From Capnocytophaga canis (GTDB lineage Bacteria; Bacteroidota; Bacteroidia; Flavobacteriales; Flavobacteriaceae), in assembly GCF_000827555.1 (NCBI RefSeq), contig NZ_CDOI01000001.1, positions 62,001 through 126,000 of the forward strand: DNA of 64,000 nt, in the 5' to 3' direction. Shown here piece by piece: positions 34,684 through 43,936 of this stretch. The position numbers were made by a program, and so were the translations under genes. The notes beneath the pieces are model-generated. The model did no database searches. It saw only the letters and a program-made list of their open reading frames with translations, and had not been told where the DNA came from. Positions within the stretch are counted from its first letter, which is position 1. Every line of letters starts with the position of its first letter.

Positions 34684-36384
34684 TTAGAAACCGATTGCCG
34701 TATCATCCCCTCTAGGATCAGCTCCGCCCTCTAATTCTCCGTTCGGATGTACTAAAATGGCATCTACTTTACCTATTATAATGTTATCTTCTTCCTTGAT
34801 AAGATACCCTTTACCCATAAGTTCTTCGACTGTTTTTCGATCAAATCCTTTAGGTTCTAACTTTACTTCATCGGGTAACCATTGGTGATGAAAACGTGGT
34901 TGATTTACAGCTTCTTGCATCGTCATTCCAAATTCAATTACGTTCAGAATATTCTGTAGGACAGAGGTAATAATAGTTGATCCACCTGGAGTACCGATGA
35001 CCATTTTGAGTTTTCCGTTATGTTCCACAATGGTAGGGGTCATAGAACTTAGCATACGTTTGTTAGGAGCTATTGCATTAGCTTCTGAACCGACTAATCC
35101 GTAAACATTAGGGACGCCTGGTTTGATACTGAAATCATCCATTTCATTGTTAAGGAAAAAACCTGCTCCCTTAACATATACTTTGGAGCCGTAATTCGTG
35201 TTTAGTGTTGTTGTTACAGCTACGGCATTTCCATAAGAATCTACAATGGAATAATGAGTGGTTTCTTCACTTTCGTAAGATGATAATTTTCCATGACTTA
35301 TTTCCGATGAACGACTGGCTTTATCCCATGAAAAATCTGACATTCTGTATGTTAGGTAATTTGGATTGAGTAGGCTATCTAATGAAACTCGTACGAAATC
35401 TATATCTCCCAGATAGTGGGCTCTATCGGCATAAGCACGGCGTTCGGCTTCGGTTAAAAGTTGGATGTATTCTGTTTGATTGTGAGGATAATTACCAATA
35501 TCATAAGGTTCTATCATTTTCAATATTTGAGCTAAACAGATTCCTCCGCTCGAAGGTAAGGTCATGGAGATGATGTTAAAATCTTTGTATTGAAACGAAA
35601 TTGGGGTTCGCCACTGAGCTTTGTAGTTTGCCAAATCATCATGGGTGATAATGCCCCCCAATTCCTGTACGTAATCCACTATCCGTTTGGCAGTTTCTCC
35701 TTTGTAAAACTCATCTCGTCCATTGTCACGAATCCGTTCTAAAGTCTTTGCCAAATCTTCGTATTTGACTACTTGACCTGCCGTCCATCCATTGTCAAAA
35801 GGGGTAGGGTAGTTGTTAGCTTTTTTGATTAGTTCTATATTTTTGTTCATGTATCCATTGGCTTGTAATTCGGTAATAACTACTCCATTACGAGCTAAAT
35901 CAATAGCAGGTTGTACTAATTCAGCAAAAGGTAATGAACCTAATTTTTGATGAACTTCAAAAAGTCCGTCAATAGTTCCAGGGATGCCTATTGCCAACGC
36001 ACCAAGTGTGCTTTTGTGTTCAATAACCTCTCCTTTGCTATCCAAATACATATCTTTAGTTGCACCCGAAGGAGCTTTTTCACGATAATCCAGCGCTCCT
36101 GTTTTCCCATCAGCTAAGCGGTAAACCATAAATCCGCCTCCGCCAATGTTTCCTGCATTGGGATATGCCACAGCCAAAGCTAGTTCTACAGCTATCATTG
36201 CATCGAACGCATTGCCTCCTTTTTGCATTATGGCTACTCCTATTTTTGAAGCCTCTTCCTTGGCGCTTACGACCATTGCATTTTTAGCCAGTAAACCATA
36301 GACTTTCTCTTTTTCAGTGATTTGAGGTGAATTGCATTGCAAAAAAAGAAGTAATAAACTTAAAAGAAAGACCGATTTTTTCAT
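34684..36384 (-). CDS. ggt: Gamma-glutamyltransferase
   Basis: It hydrolyses or transfers the gamma-glutamyl group of glutathione and related peptides outside the inner membrane. An autoprocessing enzyme: the catalytic Thr of E-E-T-T-H-Y-S-I-V-D is Thr376, and the large-subunit N-terminal motif with N-I-G-G-G-G-F-M is near 80. A lipobox-like F-L-Q-C at about 14-17 suggests lipid anchoring. 566 residues is normal. The ATG at 36384 is used; a TTG at 36393 would overlap the M28 gene. It begins six bases after the M28 peptidase stop. Confidence 0.93.
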   Translation of the reverse strand: MKKSVFLLSLLLLFLQCNSPQITEKEKVYGLLAKNAMVVSAKEEASKIGVAIMQKGGNAFDAMIAVELALAVAYPNAGNIGGGGFMVYRLADGKTGALDYREKAPSGATKDMYLDSKGEVIEHKSTLGALAIGIPGTIDGLFEVHQKLGSLPFAELVQPAIDLARNGVVITELQANGYMNKNIELIKKANNYPTPFDNGWTAGQVVKYEDLAKTLERIRDNGRDEFYKGETAKRIVDYVQELGGIITHDDLANYKAQWRTPISFQYKDFNIISMTLPSSGGICLAQILKMIEPYDIGNYPHNQTEYIQLLTEAERRAYADRAHYLGDIDFVRVSLDSLLNPNYLTYRMSDFSWDKASRSSEISHGKLSSYESEETTHYSIVDSYGNAVAVTTTLNTNYGSKVYVKGAGFFLNNEMDDFSIKPGVPNVYGLVGSEANAIAPNKRMLSSMTPTIVEHNGKLKMVIGTPGGSTIITSVLQNILNVIEFGMTMQEAVNQPRFHHQWLPDEVKLEPKGFDRKTVEELMGKGYLIKEEDNIIIGKVDAILVHPNGELEGGADPRGDDTAIGF

Positions 36385-36389
36385 CTTTG

Positions 36390-37394
36390 TCAATATTTAT
36401 CGTTGGCTAATTTCCACATTATCAAATAAGAAGCACGTGTAATTTCTATGATTTTATCCCAATTTAAGCGATCGGCATGGTCAGTAGGTTTGTGATAATC
36501 TGGATGTCCATCGGTATGAAACCATACAATTGGGATTTTATACTTAGCAAATGAACCATTATCACTTCCACCGACAGGATTATCCCAAGCTCGGTAATCA
36601 GGTTCTAAATCAAGTTTGTAGCTTTTTAAATCTTGTTTCAACCATGTTTCAAAAATAGGGAATGAAGCCGTATAGAAATACACCACATGTTTTGGTTCGG
36701 CAGGACGATTATTACGCCCAATCATGTCATAATTCAAATAGGACTTTATATTATCTCTAAAAGAGCATTTGTCGATGAAATATTGTGAACCAAGAAGCCC
36801 TCGCTCCTCTCCATCCCAAAAAGCGAAAATAATGGTTCGCTCAGGTTTTTCTCCCGATTCTTTGAAAGCCTTTGCCAATTGCAGTACGGCTGACACTCCC
36901 GAAGCATTGTCGTCTGCACCGTTGTATATATTGTCACCAAATAAATTTGCATCCATTCCCAAATGGTCGTAATGCGCACCCACGATAACGTACTCATTTT
37001 CCTTTTTACCTCGAATCATTCCTAAAACATTAGCCATTTCCAAACGAACGTGGAAAGTTTTCTGTAAACGTGTGATTATCGAGTCAGTAACCGTGTATCG
37101 TTTCGGTTCACGAGCCGAGTTTTCAGGTCGGTAAGCAGTAAAGTGTTGTAGGTAGTTATTTGAAGATAATAAGGGTTCTATGCCGTATTGTTTGAGTTGA
37201 GCGACGATGTATTCTCGAGCAATTCGTCCCCCTCGAAACCCTGATTCGCGACCTTCTAAAAGGTCATTTGCTAAAAACTCAATATGAGCTTCAGCTTTTT
37301 TGCGGTCAATGGCTTGAAATCCTTTTTGTATTGGTTTTTGGGCATTGACATTCAATGCGATAATCAATGTAAAAAATAAAGCAATGTATTTCAT
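36390..37394 (-). CDS. M28 family zinc aminopeptidase
   Basis: A 334-residue exported exopeptidase (signal peptide to V-N-A-Q, about 19). The co-catalytic zinc ligands are visible: H141 in G-A-H-Y-D-H-L-G, D161 in G-A-D-D-N-A-S-G-V, E196/E197 in W-D-G-E-E-R-G-L-L-G-S, D223 in Y-D-M-I-G, and the His in G-H-P-D-Y-H-K-P-T-D near the C terminus. It is the first gene of an M28-ggt pair, which fits peptide and glutathione breakdown in the envelope. Confidence 0.92.
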   Translation of the reverse strand: MKYIALFFTLIIALNVNAQKPIQKGFQAIDRKKAEAHIEFLANDLLEGRESGFRGGRIAREYIVAQLKQYGIEPLLSSNNYLQHFTAYRPENSAREPKRYTVTDSIITRLQKTFHVRLEMANVLGMIRGKKENEYVIVGAHYDHLGMDANLFGDNIYNGADDNASGVSAVLQLAKAFKESGEKPERTIIFAFWDGEERGLLGSQYFIDKCSFRDNIKSYLNYDMIGRNNRPAEPKHVVYFYTASFPIFETWLKQDLKSYKLDLEPDYRAWDNPVGGSDNGSFAKYKIPIVWFHTDGHPDYHKPTDHADRLNWDKIIEITRASYLIMWKLANDKY

Positions 37395-37505
37395 AGTTTT
37401 TGGTAATTAAGATTTGTCATTATTTATATCTGAAAACTTATTGCGATTCATTGTGTATATTTTATGTTTTAGAAAGTGTGGTATATTTATATAAGTCAAT
37501 ATAAA

Positions 37506-38453
37506 TCAATGAAATATAGCCTCTTCGTTAAAAGAAAATCCGTTAAGTAAATCAGAGGCTTTCATTCGTTTTTTTCCGGGGATTTGGAGTTCAAGCACAT
37601 TAATATATCCTTTTTTTACGGCTATATGAATTTCTTTCTTCTCGGAGGTAACTTTTCCAAACGGAAGGTCGTGAGCCTTTTCCATAAAAATGGCATCATA
37701 GATTTTGATGTTCATTTCTATTTCGTTTTGACGCAAGAGCGTCCAAGCTGTTGGATACGGGCTCATCCCTCGGATGAGTCTTTCTATGGCGATTCCTTCG
37801 GTTTGCCAGTTAATTTTACAAGTTTCTTTGAAAATTTTTGGAGCTTCAGTAAAAGTTTCATTCATAGGTTGTTGCTTCGGGAGGCAGTTTCCTTTTTGTA
37901 TAGTATCGACCGTTTTTAATACCAAAGCAGCTCCCTGTACCATCAGTTTATCGTGTAATGAACCTGCGGTTTCTCGGTCTGATATGGGAGTTTCTGTTTG
38001 CATGATTATAGCCCCTGTATCAATCTTTTCATCAATAAAAAAGGTAGTCACCCCCGTTTTTTGTTCTCCGTTGATGATTGCCCAGTTGATAGGAGCTGAA
38101 CCTCTGTAATGAGGTAATAATGAAGCATGTAAATTAAACGTTCCGCATTTTGGAAGTTGCCAAACTACCTTCGGAAGCATCCGAAAAGCGACCACTATTT
38201 GCAAATCGGGCTCCAAATCTTTGAGTGATTTTATGAAATTCTCATCTTTCAAATTTGTCGGTTGCAAAACCGGAATTTGTTGACTTTCTGCATATATTTT
38301 TACGGGAGATGAGTGTAATTTTTGTCCACGACCAGCAGGTTTGTCAGCAATGGTGACAACACCTACGATATTGTATTGATTTTCAACTAACTGCTTTAAA
38401 GTCTCCAGAGCAAAGTCTGGCGTACCCATAAATACGATTCTTAAATTTTTCAT
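37506..38453 (-). CDS. fmt: Methionyl-tRNA formyltransferase
   Basis: It formylates initiator methionyl-tRNA using 10-formyltetrahydrofolate. The M-G-T-P-D-F-A start (about 9), the formyl-binding motif F-N-L-H-A-S-L-L-P-H-Y-R-G-S-A-P-I-N (about 108-126), and the C-terminal tRNA-binding OB-like domain (about 210-310, with I-R-G-M-S-P-Y-P-T-A-W) are present. 315 residues is standard. It stands alone between gaps, downstream of dapA on the same strand. Confidence 0.95.
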   Translation of the reverse strand: MKNLRIVFMGTPDFALETLKQLVENQYNIVGVVTIADKPAGRGQKLHSSPVKIYAESQQIPVLQPTNLKDENFIKSLKDLEPDLQIVVAFRMLPKVVWQLPKCGTFNLHASLLPHYRGSAPINWAIINGEQKTGVTTFFIDEKIDTGAIIMQTETPISDRETAGSLHDKLMVQGAALVLKTVDTIQKGNCLPKQQPMNETFTEAPKIFKETCKINWQTEGIAIERLIRGMSPYPTAWTLLRQNEIEMNIKIYDAIFMEKAHDLPFGKVTSEKKEIHIAVKKGYINVLELQIPGKKRMKASDLLNGFSFNEEAIFH

Positions 38454-38618
38454 GTTTTGATATTAAAAGAAGAACTATTAGGAGGTTGTTTCAAAAAACT
38501 GTTTTCATCTCCCTATAAGTTCATAATGAGAGCATTATGAAAGTTTTTCTCTCGGATAAGTTTATCAGTTATGGCAAATGTAACTTATTGTTTGTTAAGT
38601 AGATATTAATGTATAAAA

Positions 38619-39488
38619 TTACTGTAAAGAAGCCTGAATTTCAGCCTTTAAACTATCAGAAGCCTCAACTAAAGGTAAGCGAACATGAGGTTTACACAAT
38701 CCCTTAGATGCTAAATAGGCCTTTATACCTGCAGGATTTCCTTCTTTGAATGTTAAATGTATTTTTTCAATTAGTTTGTACTGCAACTCATTGGCTTTTT
38801 GAATGTTACCCGTTCTTCCGAAGCGAACCATATCTGAAAATTCCTTTGGAAATGCAATAGCTACCACCGAAATTACTCCGCTTCCTCCCATGTACACCGA
38901 TGGTAACGTAGTCATGTCATCTCCGGATAGGAAAGTAAAATTGGTAAGTTTTTCGCGTAATATTTTCATACATAGCACTAAATCGCCTGAGGCTTCTTTC
39001 ACAGCTACGATATTTTTAAACTCTTTTGCTAGACGAACAGTAACCTCCGCCGACATTGAAACACCTGTGCGCCCTGGAACATTATAGAGAATCAATGGCA
39101 GTGGAGCATTTTTTGCAATTTCAGCAAAGTGAGCGTACAGTCCATTCTGTGAGGGTTTGTTGTAATATGGCGTAACAGACAAAATAGCTACAAAATCGGA
39201 GAGGTCAGTTTCCTTTATTTGTTGTATAACCTCTTGGGTGTTATTTCCTCCGATACCAATTACCAAAGGAACTCGTTTTTTATTTGCCTCAATGATTGTT
39301 TTGCATACCAATTTTTTCTCTTCTTTGGTTAAAGTAGGAGCTTCACTGGTAGTTCCTAATGCCACGATGAACTCTACACCTCCATCAATTACATAGTCCA
39401 CAATCTTAGCTAATGCTTCAGTATCTACTTTATTATCGGCTGTAAATGGAGTAATTAGAGCCACTCCTGTTCCTTTTAGTTGTTCCAT
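38619..39488 (-). CDS. dapA: 4-hydroxy-tetrahydrodipicolinate synthase
   Basis: First committed step of lysine and diaminopimelate synthesis: condensation of pyruvate with aspartate semialdehyde. The Schiff-base lysine is in V-A-V-K-E-A-S-G-D (about 163); the catalytic Tyr lies in L-Y-N-V-P-G-R-T-G (about 135). 289 residues is typical. It begins eight bases after the DUF6913 gene, so both are one operon, starting at the promoter at 40039-40046. Confidence 0.96.
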   Translation of the reverse strand: MEQLKGTGVALITPFTADNKVDTEALAKIVDYVIDGGVEFIVALGTTSEAPTLTKEEKKLVCKTIIEANKKRVPLVIGIGGNNTQEVIQQIKETDLSDFVAILSVTPYYNKPSQNGLYAHFAEIAKNAPLPLILYNVPGRTGVSMSAEVTVRLAKEFKNIVAVKEASGDLVLCMKILREKLTNFTFLSGDDMTTLPSVYMGGSGVISVVAIAFPKEFSDMVRFGRTGNIQKANELQYKLIEKIHLTFKEGNPAGIKAYLASKGLCKPHVRLPLVEASDSLKAEIQASLQ

Positions 39489-39495
39489 GTCTGTT

Positions 39496-40011
39496 TTATT
39501 TTAATATCGTTTCCAAAACTTTTTTAGTCTCTTCAATGAAGATATTTTCCTCTTCAAGTTTACAATTGATGATGATGTCATTGTAAGTCATATCAATACC
39601 TTGAAAACCAATTCGTAATTTTGCTTTGATAGATGACGAAAGCAATAACAGTGCGAGTTTAGGTTCATTGAAATAGTTTATCAGTACATCATACTCCTGC
39701 TCAGCAAGTCTGTCAGCATGATAGTTACGTATTTTCCCTTGCCAATTAATTTCTCTGTCCGTTAAAAAAGGAACTCCATTAGCATGGGTTTCGTCCGATT
39801 TTCGTTTATATCCTAAAAAAATATAATTTTCAGGGCGTACTCCATAGAATTTTGTCAATTGTAAAAGAGGATCGATGTCCTTAATCACATCCATATCAAT
39901 GAGGCATCCTATTTTCACGATTCCATTGTCAAACCTTGAAGAAAAGGATTTTAGCTCTTCTATGTTTCGTTGGATGCGTTTTTTTACGTAATATGTTTTT
40001 AGAAATTCCAA
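39496..40011 (-). CDS. DUF6913 family protein
   Basis: A 171-residue cytoplasmic protein of unknown function, to my knowledge typical of Flavobacteriia and often next to dapA. It has N-terminal basic helices (F-L-K-T-Y-Y-V-K-K-R-I-Q-R) and a mixed alpha/beta body with G-V-R-P-E-N-Y. A TTG at 40041 opens the frame, but it overlaps the -7 box; a second TTG at 40011 gives the family-like start M-E-F-L-K and a 20-30 base leader. Start uncertain. Confidence 0.7.
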   Translation of the reverse strand: MEFLKTYYVKKRIQRNIEELKSFSSRFDNGIVKIGCLIDMDVIKDIDPLLQLTKFYGVRPENYIFLGYKRKSDETHANGVPFLTDREINWQGKIRNYHADRLAEQEYDVLINYFNEPKLALLLLSSSIKAKLRIGFQGIDMTYNDIIINCKLEEENIFIEETKKVLETILK

Positions 40012-40038
40012 AATTATTTTATCTTTACGGTCTGAATG

Positions 40039-40046
40039 CAAATATA
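40039..40046 (-). promoter_or_regulatory. -7 box of the DUF6913-dapA operon
   Basis: TATATTTG on the minus strand. The TTG at 40041-40039 forms part of it, which argues that this TTG is not the translation start. Confidence 0.5.
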
Positions 40047-40060
40047 AAAAATAAAATATT

Positions 40061-40864
40061 ATGAAAATATCATTTATGAAAAACTTATTCCAATATCAAC
40101 GACTTTTTTTTGTTGGTTTTGCAACATTTTGTTTTTTATCGTCATGTGGTGATAAAAAACAGCAACTCACACACATTGAAGCAAAAAGCATTGAAATTGA
40201 TAACCAAATTTCAGAAGATACTGAAATAGATAGTTTTATAAGTCCTTTTCGTAAACATATCCAAAAGGAAATGGCTGTTAAATTGGCTTATAACTTAGTT
40301 GCATTGGAGAAAGGAAAGGAAGAAAACGAAGCTAATGCGGCGATTGCTAATTTTATGGCAGATGTTTCGTATGAAATGTTAAATCCAACCTATTTTAAAA
40401 GAACAGGCAAAAATATTGATTTTGTTCTTTTGAACTGGGGAGGTATTCGCTCCGATTTGCCTCAAGGGGAAGTTACTATTGGAACAGCTTATAGGTTGAT
40501 GCCTTTTGAAAATAAGTTCGTGTGTTTGGAAATTAAAGGTAATAAGGTGCTTGAAATTGCAGAATATCTCCATAAAGGCAAACGACCACATCCTATTTCA
40601 AAGCAAGTGAATTTAAAAATGACTCATAAAGGCGATGTTAAGTTGTTTACTATCAATGGAAAACCTCTTGATTTGAACGCTACTTACATTGTTGCTACAT
40701 CAGACTATCTGATGCATATGGGTGATGGGATGCTTTTTTTTCAAGATCCGGTGAGCGTTTACGAAACGGATTATGCAATCCGTAACGTACTTATTGACTA
40801 TTTCACCAAAGTAGATACGCTTCATTTCACAAAAGACAATCGAGTAGAGCGAATTAAAGAATAG
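40061..40864 (+). CDS. 5'-nucleotidase C-terminal domain lipoprotein
   Basis: 267 residues with a lipobox L-S-S-C (Cys about 30). From about 80 to 255 it has the UshA/5'-nucleotidase C-terminal substrate-binding domain: W-G-G-I-R-S-D-L-P-Q-G (about 124), Y-R-L-M-P-F-E-N, and S-D-Y-L-M-H-M-G-D-G. The N-terminal metallophosphoesterase domain is missing and no such gene follows. In relatives the two halves are often adjacent genes. It may bind nucleotides without cleaving them, or partner with a gene elsewhere. Confidence 0.82.
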   Translation: MKISFMKNLFQYQRLFFVGFATFCFLSSCGDKKQQLTHIEAKSIEIDNQISEDTEIDSFISPFRKHIQKEMAVKLAYNLVALEKGKEENEANAAIANFMADVSYEMLNPTYFKRTGKNIDFVLLNWGGIRSDLPQGEVTIGTAYRLMPFENKFVCLEIKGNKVLEIAEYLHKGKRPHPISKQVNLKMTHKGDVKLFTINGKPLDLNATYIVATSDYLMHMGDGMLFFQDPVSVYETDYAIRNVLIDYFTKVDTLHFTKDNRVERIKE

Positions 40865-40900
40865 GGAAGAAGAGGAGATAAGAAATGTTGAATTTTAAAA

Positions 40901-41515
40901 TCATTTTCTTTCATTTTCAATAACTTGAACGCCATAAATGCTTTCAAAAATTGCTTTAATGTGATCCCATTCGCTGTCGCGTACTTCTATGAAAAGTCTG
41001 CAATCTAATCCAAGTTTTTGGTCAATTACTTCCAGATTTTTTTCTTTGACCACACGCATCACTTTGTTCATGTCTTTGTAATCAAAGACAATTTGAAGGG
41101 TTTGGGTCACGATTTTTTCGATGATTTCAGCTTCTTGTAAGGTCAATTGGGCTGATGTTTTGTAAGCCTGTACCAAGCCACCAACTCCCAATTTAATACC
41201 ACCAAAGTAGCGTACCACAATGATGAGTACGTTGGTAAGGTCAAAGGATTGTATTTGTCCATAGATAGGAATCCCAGCTGAGTTGTTGGGTTCACCGTCA
41301 TCATTCGCTCGGTAGTGCTGTTGCGCTCCGTGTCCCAATTGCCATGCGTAGCACCAGTGTCGAGCAGAATGGTGTAGTTTCTTTACGGCTTCCAAATGAC
41401 GCTTGACATCTTCTTCCGTTTGTATGGGAAAGGCATACCCCAAAAATTTACTACTTTTTTCCTTAAAAATTACTTCTTCTACAGGAGAAGCAATAGTTTT
41501 AAACACATCATTCAT
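40901..41515 (-). CDS. IMPACT family protein (YigZ-like)
   Basis: A 204-residue protein of the conserved YigZ/IMPACT family, of unclear role in bacteria. The core has S-S-K-F-L-G-Y-A-F-P, the H-W-C-Y-A-W-Q-L-G segment (about 52-60), N-D-D-G-E-P-N-N-S-A-G-I-P-I (about 69-83) and R-Y-F-G-G-I-K-L-G-V-G-G-L (about 103-115), all typical. Its ATG overlaps the ribD stop codon by four bases (ATGA). Confidence 0.92.
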   Translation of the reverse strand: MNDVFKTIASPVEEVIFKEKSSKFLGYAFPIQTEEDVKRHLEAVKKLHHSARHWCYAWQLGHGAQQHYRANDDGEPNNSAGIPIYGQIQSFDLTNVLIIVVRYFGGIKLGVGGLVQAYKTSAQLTLQEAEIIEKIVTQTLQIVFDYKDMNKVMRVVKEKNLEVIDQKLGLDCRLFIEVRDSEWDHIKAIFESIYGVQVIENERK

Positions 41516-42561
41516 TGTTGTGAATTTTTGTAAATAAACAAGTGATCTTCTCCAAAGAGCATTGTTTTTTGCAGTGAAGCATCTTTCAACGCAGGAGCTT
41601 TGATACCATTTTTGAAAGTCGATTTTCCAATAAAAACAAAGGCTTCATCCCATAGTTTTGCATCTATAAACTGCTGCAGAACATTTCTACCACCCTCTAC
41701 GATAAGACTTTGTATGCCTTTTTTGTAAAGTATTCTGCAAATTTGTTCAGCAATATTCTCCGAAAAACAGATATTTTCAAAAAACGTATTCTTAAATTTA
41801 GCGTTTTCTCTTTTTTCTGTAATGAAAATGGTGTCGGTTGATTCGTCCCAAACAGAAAATTTTTTGGGTGTTTTTAGTTCTCGGTCAATAATCACTCTAA
41901 GCGGATTTTTACCTTGCCAATGGCGAGTGTCTAGTTTTGGATTGTCGTGAAGAACAGTATTTGTTCCTACTAAAATAGCTTCCTCTTTACTGCGAATTTT
42001 GTGTGTGTATTGTCTTGAAAATAAGTTAGTTATCCAATGAGGGTTTACTTCCTTTTTTTGCTCAGGTGCAATGAACTTGTTAGAAGTTTCGGCCCATTTT
42101 AAAAAGATGTATGGGCGTTTTTTCTGATGGAAAGTGAAAAAACGTTTGTTAAGTTCTTGACATTCATCTTCTAAAACCCCTACAATAACTTCACAACCGG
42201 CTTCTTTCAGTTTTTTTATGCCATTACCACACACTTTAGCGAAGGGGTCAGTTGTTCCGATGACTACTTTGGGAATCCCGTGTTTAATAATAAGATCAGC
42301 ACACGGAGGGGTTTTTCCAAAATGGCTACAAGGTTCCAAACTTACAAAAATGGTACTTTTTGAAAGTAGGTTCTTATTTTTGACTGAATCAATAGCATTT
42401 ACTTCAGCGTGTGGTTTACCAGCTTTTTGATGCCATCCTTCACCTAGGATGCTATCTTCAAAAACAACGACACTCCCTACCATTGGATTGGGGTAGGTAG
42501 CTCCTAATCCATTGTTAGCTAGTTGGATACAGCGTTTCATGTACTTTTCGTAGTAGGTCAT
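41512..42561 (-). CDS. ribD: Bifunctional riboflavin deaminase/reductase
   Basis: Second and third steps of riboflavin synthesis: deamination and reduction of the pyrimidine intermediate. The deaminase zinc motif H-A-E (about 50-52) and P-C-S-H-F-G-K-T-P-P-C (about 76-86) are in the N-terminal half; the reductase domain lies in the C-terminal half (about 175-345). From ATG 42561 the length is 349; an ATG at 42603 would add 14 residues overlapping radA and is not preferred. No FMN riboswitch is seen because the gene is internal to an operon. Confidence 0.93.
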   Translation of the reverse strand: MTYYEKYMKRCIQLANNGLGATYPNPMVGSVVVFEDSILGEGWHQKAGKPHAEVNAIDSVKNKNLLSKSTIFVSLEPCSHFGKTPPCADLIIKHGIPKVVIGTTDPFAKVCGNGIKKLKEAGCEVIVGVLEDECQELNKRFFTFHQKKRPYIFLKWAETSNKFIAPEQKKEVNPHWITNLFSRQYTHKIRSKEEAILVGTNTVLHDNPKLDTRHWQGKNPLRVIIDRELKTPKKFSVWDESTDTIFITEKRENAKFKNTFFENICFSENIAEQICRILYKKGIQSLIVEGGRNVLQQFIDAKLWDEAFVFIGKSTFKNGIKAPALKDASLQKTMLFGEDHLFIYKNSQQ

Positions 42562-42577
42562 TTTTATTCTATGATTT

Positions 42578-43936
42578 TTATCCGAATAATTCTTGGATTG
42601 CATCTTCTATTTTGGCTACTTTTACGATGTTGATAGCCGTATTTTTCAAAGCCACTTTGCTATATTTTGATACAAAAATGGTGGTGAAACCCAATTTTTC
42701 CGCTTCGGTAATGCGTTGCTCCACACGCTGTACAGGTCGTATTTCCCCACCTAAGCCTACCTCTCCAGCAAAACAAATGTTTTTTTCAATAGCAATGTCT
42801 TCGTTGGAGGATAGAATCGCCATGGCTACTCCCAAGTCAGTAGCAGGGTCGTCAATATTAATCCCTCCAGTGATATTTAAAAACACGTCCTTAGCTCCCA
42901 ATCGGAAACCAGCTCGTTTTTCTAGTACAGCCAGTAACATATTGAGGCGTTTAGCATTGAATCCTGTAGCACTTCGCTGTGGTGTTCCATAAACAGCAGT
43001 ACTTACAAGTGCTTGAATTTCAATCATCAATGGACGCATTCCTTCCAAAGTAGCCGCAATTGCTGTTCCGCTAATGGTTTCCTCAGTTTTTGAAATCAAA
43101 ATTTCTGAGGGATTGCTAACTTCTCGCAATCCGTTGCTCAACATTTCGTAAATTCCAAGTTCAGAGGTAGAACCAAAGCGGTTTTTCAGTGATCGCAGTA
43201 TGCGATAAACATGATTTCGGTCGCCTTCGAATTGTAATACGGTGTCGACCATGTGTTCCAAAATTTTAGGACCTGCAATTTGCCCATCTTTGGTGATATG
43301 CCCGATAAGGATAACAGGTGTATGTGTAGTTTTTGCAAATTTTATCAACTCGGAAGCACATTCTCTGACTTGTGAGACACTCCCTGCCGAAGCCTCAATA
43401 TAATCCGATTGCAAGGTTTGTATGGAGTCAATAATAACAATTTCAGGTTGTAACTCTTTGATTTGTTGGAATATATTCTGTGTTTTTGTTTCTGTGAGTA
43501 TAAAACAATTATCCAATTTATGTACAATGCGATCGGCTCGCATTTTGATCTGTCTTTCGCTTTCTTCTCCCGAAACATAAAGCGTTTTGTAAGGCAGATT
43601 TAAGGCGGTTTGCAGTAGAAGTGTACTTTTTCCGATGCCAGGTTCGCCGCCCAATAAAGTTACGGATCCGGGAACAATGCCACCGCCCAGTACGTTGTTC
43701 AGTTCGTTATTATTGCTGTTGAGCCGAGTTTCTTCTTGCGTACTTATTTCAGAAATGGGAACATATTTAGGTGTTTTTTTGGATTTCGGAGTATCGTCCT
43801 GCCATGCTTTTTTTGCTTCTTTTTGGATGATTTCTTCAACAATAGTGTTCCACTGTTTACAAGCATAACACTGCCCCCGCCATTTGCTGTACTGAGTACC
43901 ACAATTCTGACAAAAGTATGATGTTTTTATTTTCAT
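42578..43936 (-). CDS. radA: DNA repair protein RadA
   Basis: A RecA-like hexameric helicase that processes recombination intermediates. The N-terminal zinc finger has four Cys (9, 12, 23, 26), followed by Walker A G-E-P-G-I-G-K-S-T (97-105), the RadA-specific K-N-R-F-G motif (about 250), and a C-terminal Lon-protease-like domain (about 290-450). 452 residues fits. Its first ATG overlaps the stop codon of the esterase-like gene by four bases. Confidence 0.97.
   Translation of the reverse strand: MKIKTSYFCQNCGTQYSKWRGQCYACKQWNTIVEEIIQKEAKKAWQDDTPKSKKTPKYVPISEISTQEETRLNSNNNELNNVLGGGIVPGSVTLLGGEPGIGKSTLLLQTALNLPYKTLYVSGEESERQIKMRADRIVHKLDNCFILTETKTQNIFQQIKELQPEIVIIDSIQTLQSDYIEASAGSVSQVRECASELIKFAKTTHTPVILIGHITKDGQIAGPKILEHMVDTVLQFEGDRNHVYRILRSLKNRFGSTSELGIYEMLSNGLREVSNPSEILISKTEETISGTAIAATLEGMRPLMIEIQALVSTAVYGTPQRSATGFNAKRLNMLLAVLEKRAGFRLGAKDVFLNITGGINIDDPATDLGVAMAILSSNEDIAIEKNICFAGEVGLGGEIRPVQRVEQRITEAEKLGFTTIFVSKYSKVALKNTAINIVKVAKIEDAIQELFG

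Noticed and set aside
33711-34706. Phage or transposon integrase
   Set aside because: The tyrosine recombinase is followed by hpf and preceded by a metabolic gene, as in chromosomal xerC loci; no phage or mobile genes or att-like repeats are seen nearby.
34617-34706. N-terminal extension of xerC to 34706
   Set aside because: The extra residues are hydrophobic/serine-rich, overlap the ggt stop region and are absent from the family's usual start.
42561-42603. Longer ribD start at 42603
   Set aside because: The additional 14 residues are lysine/asparagine-rich and overlap the radA reading frame; the family start is at 42561.
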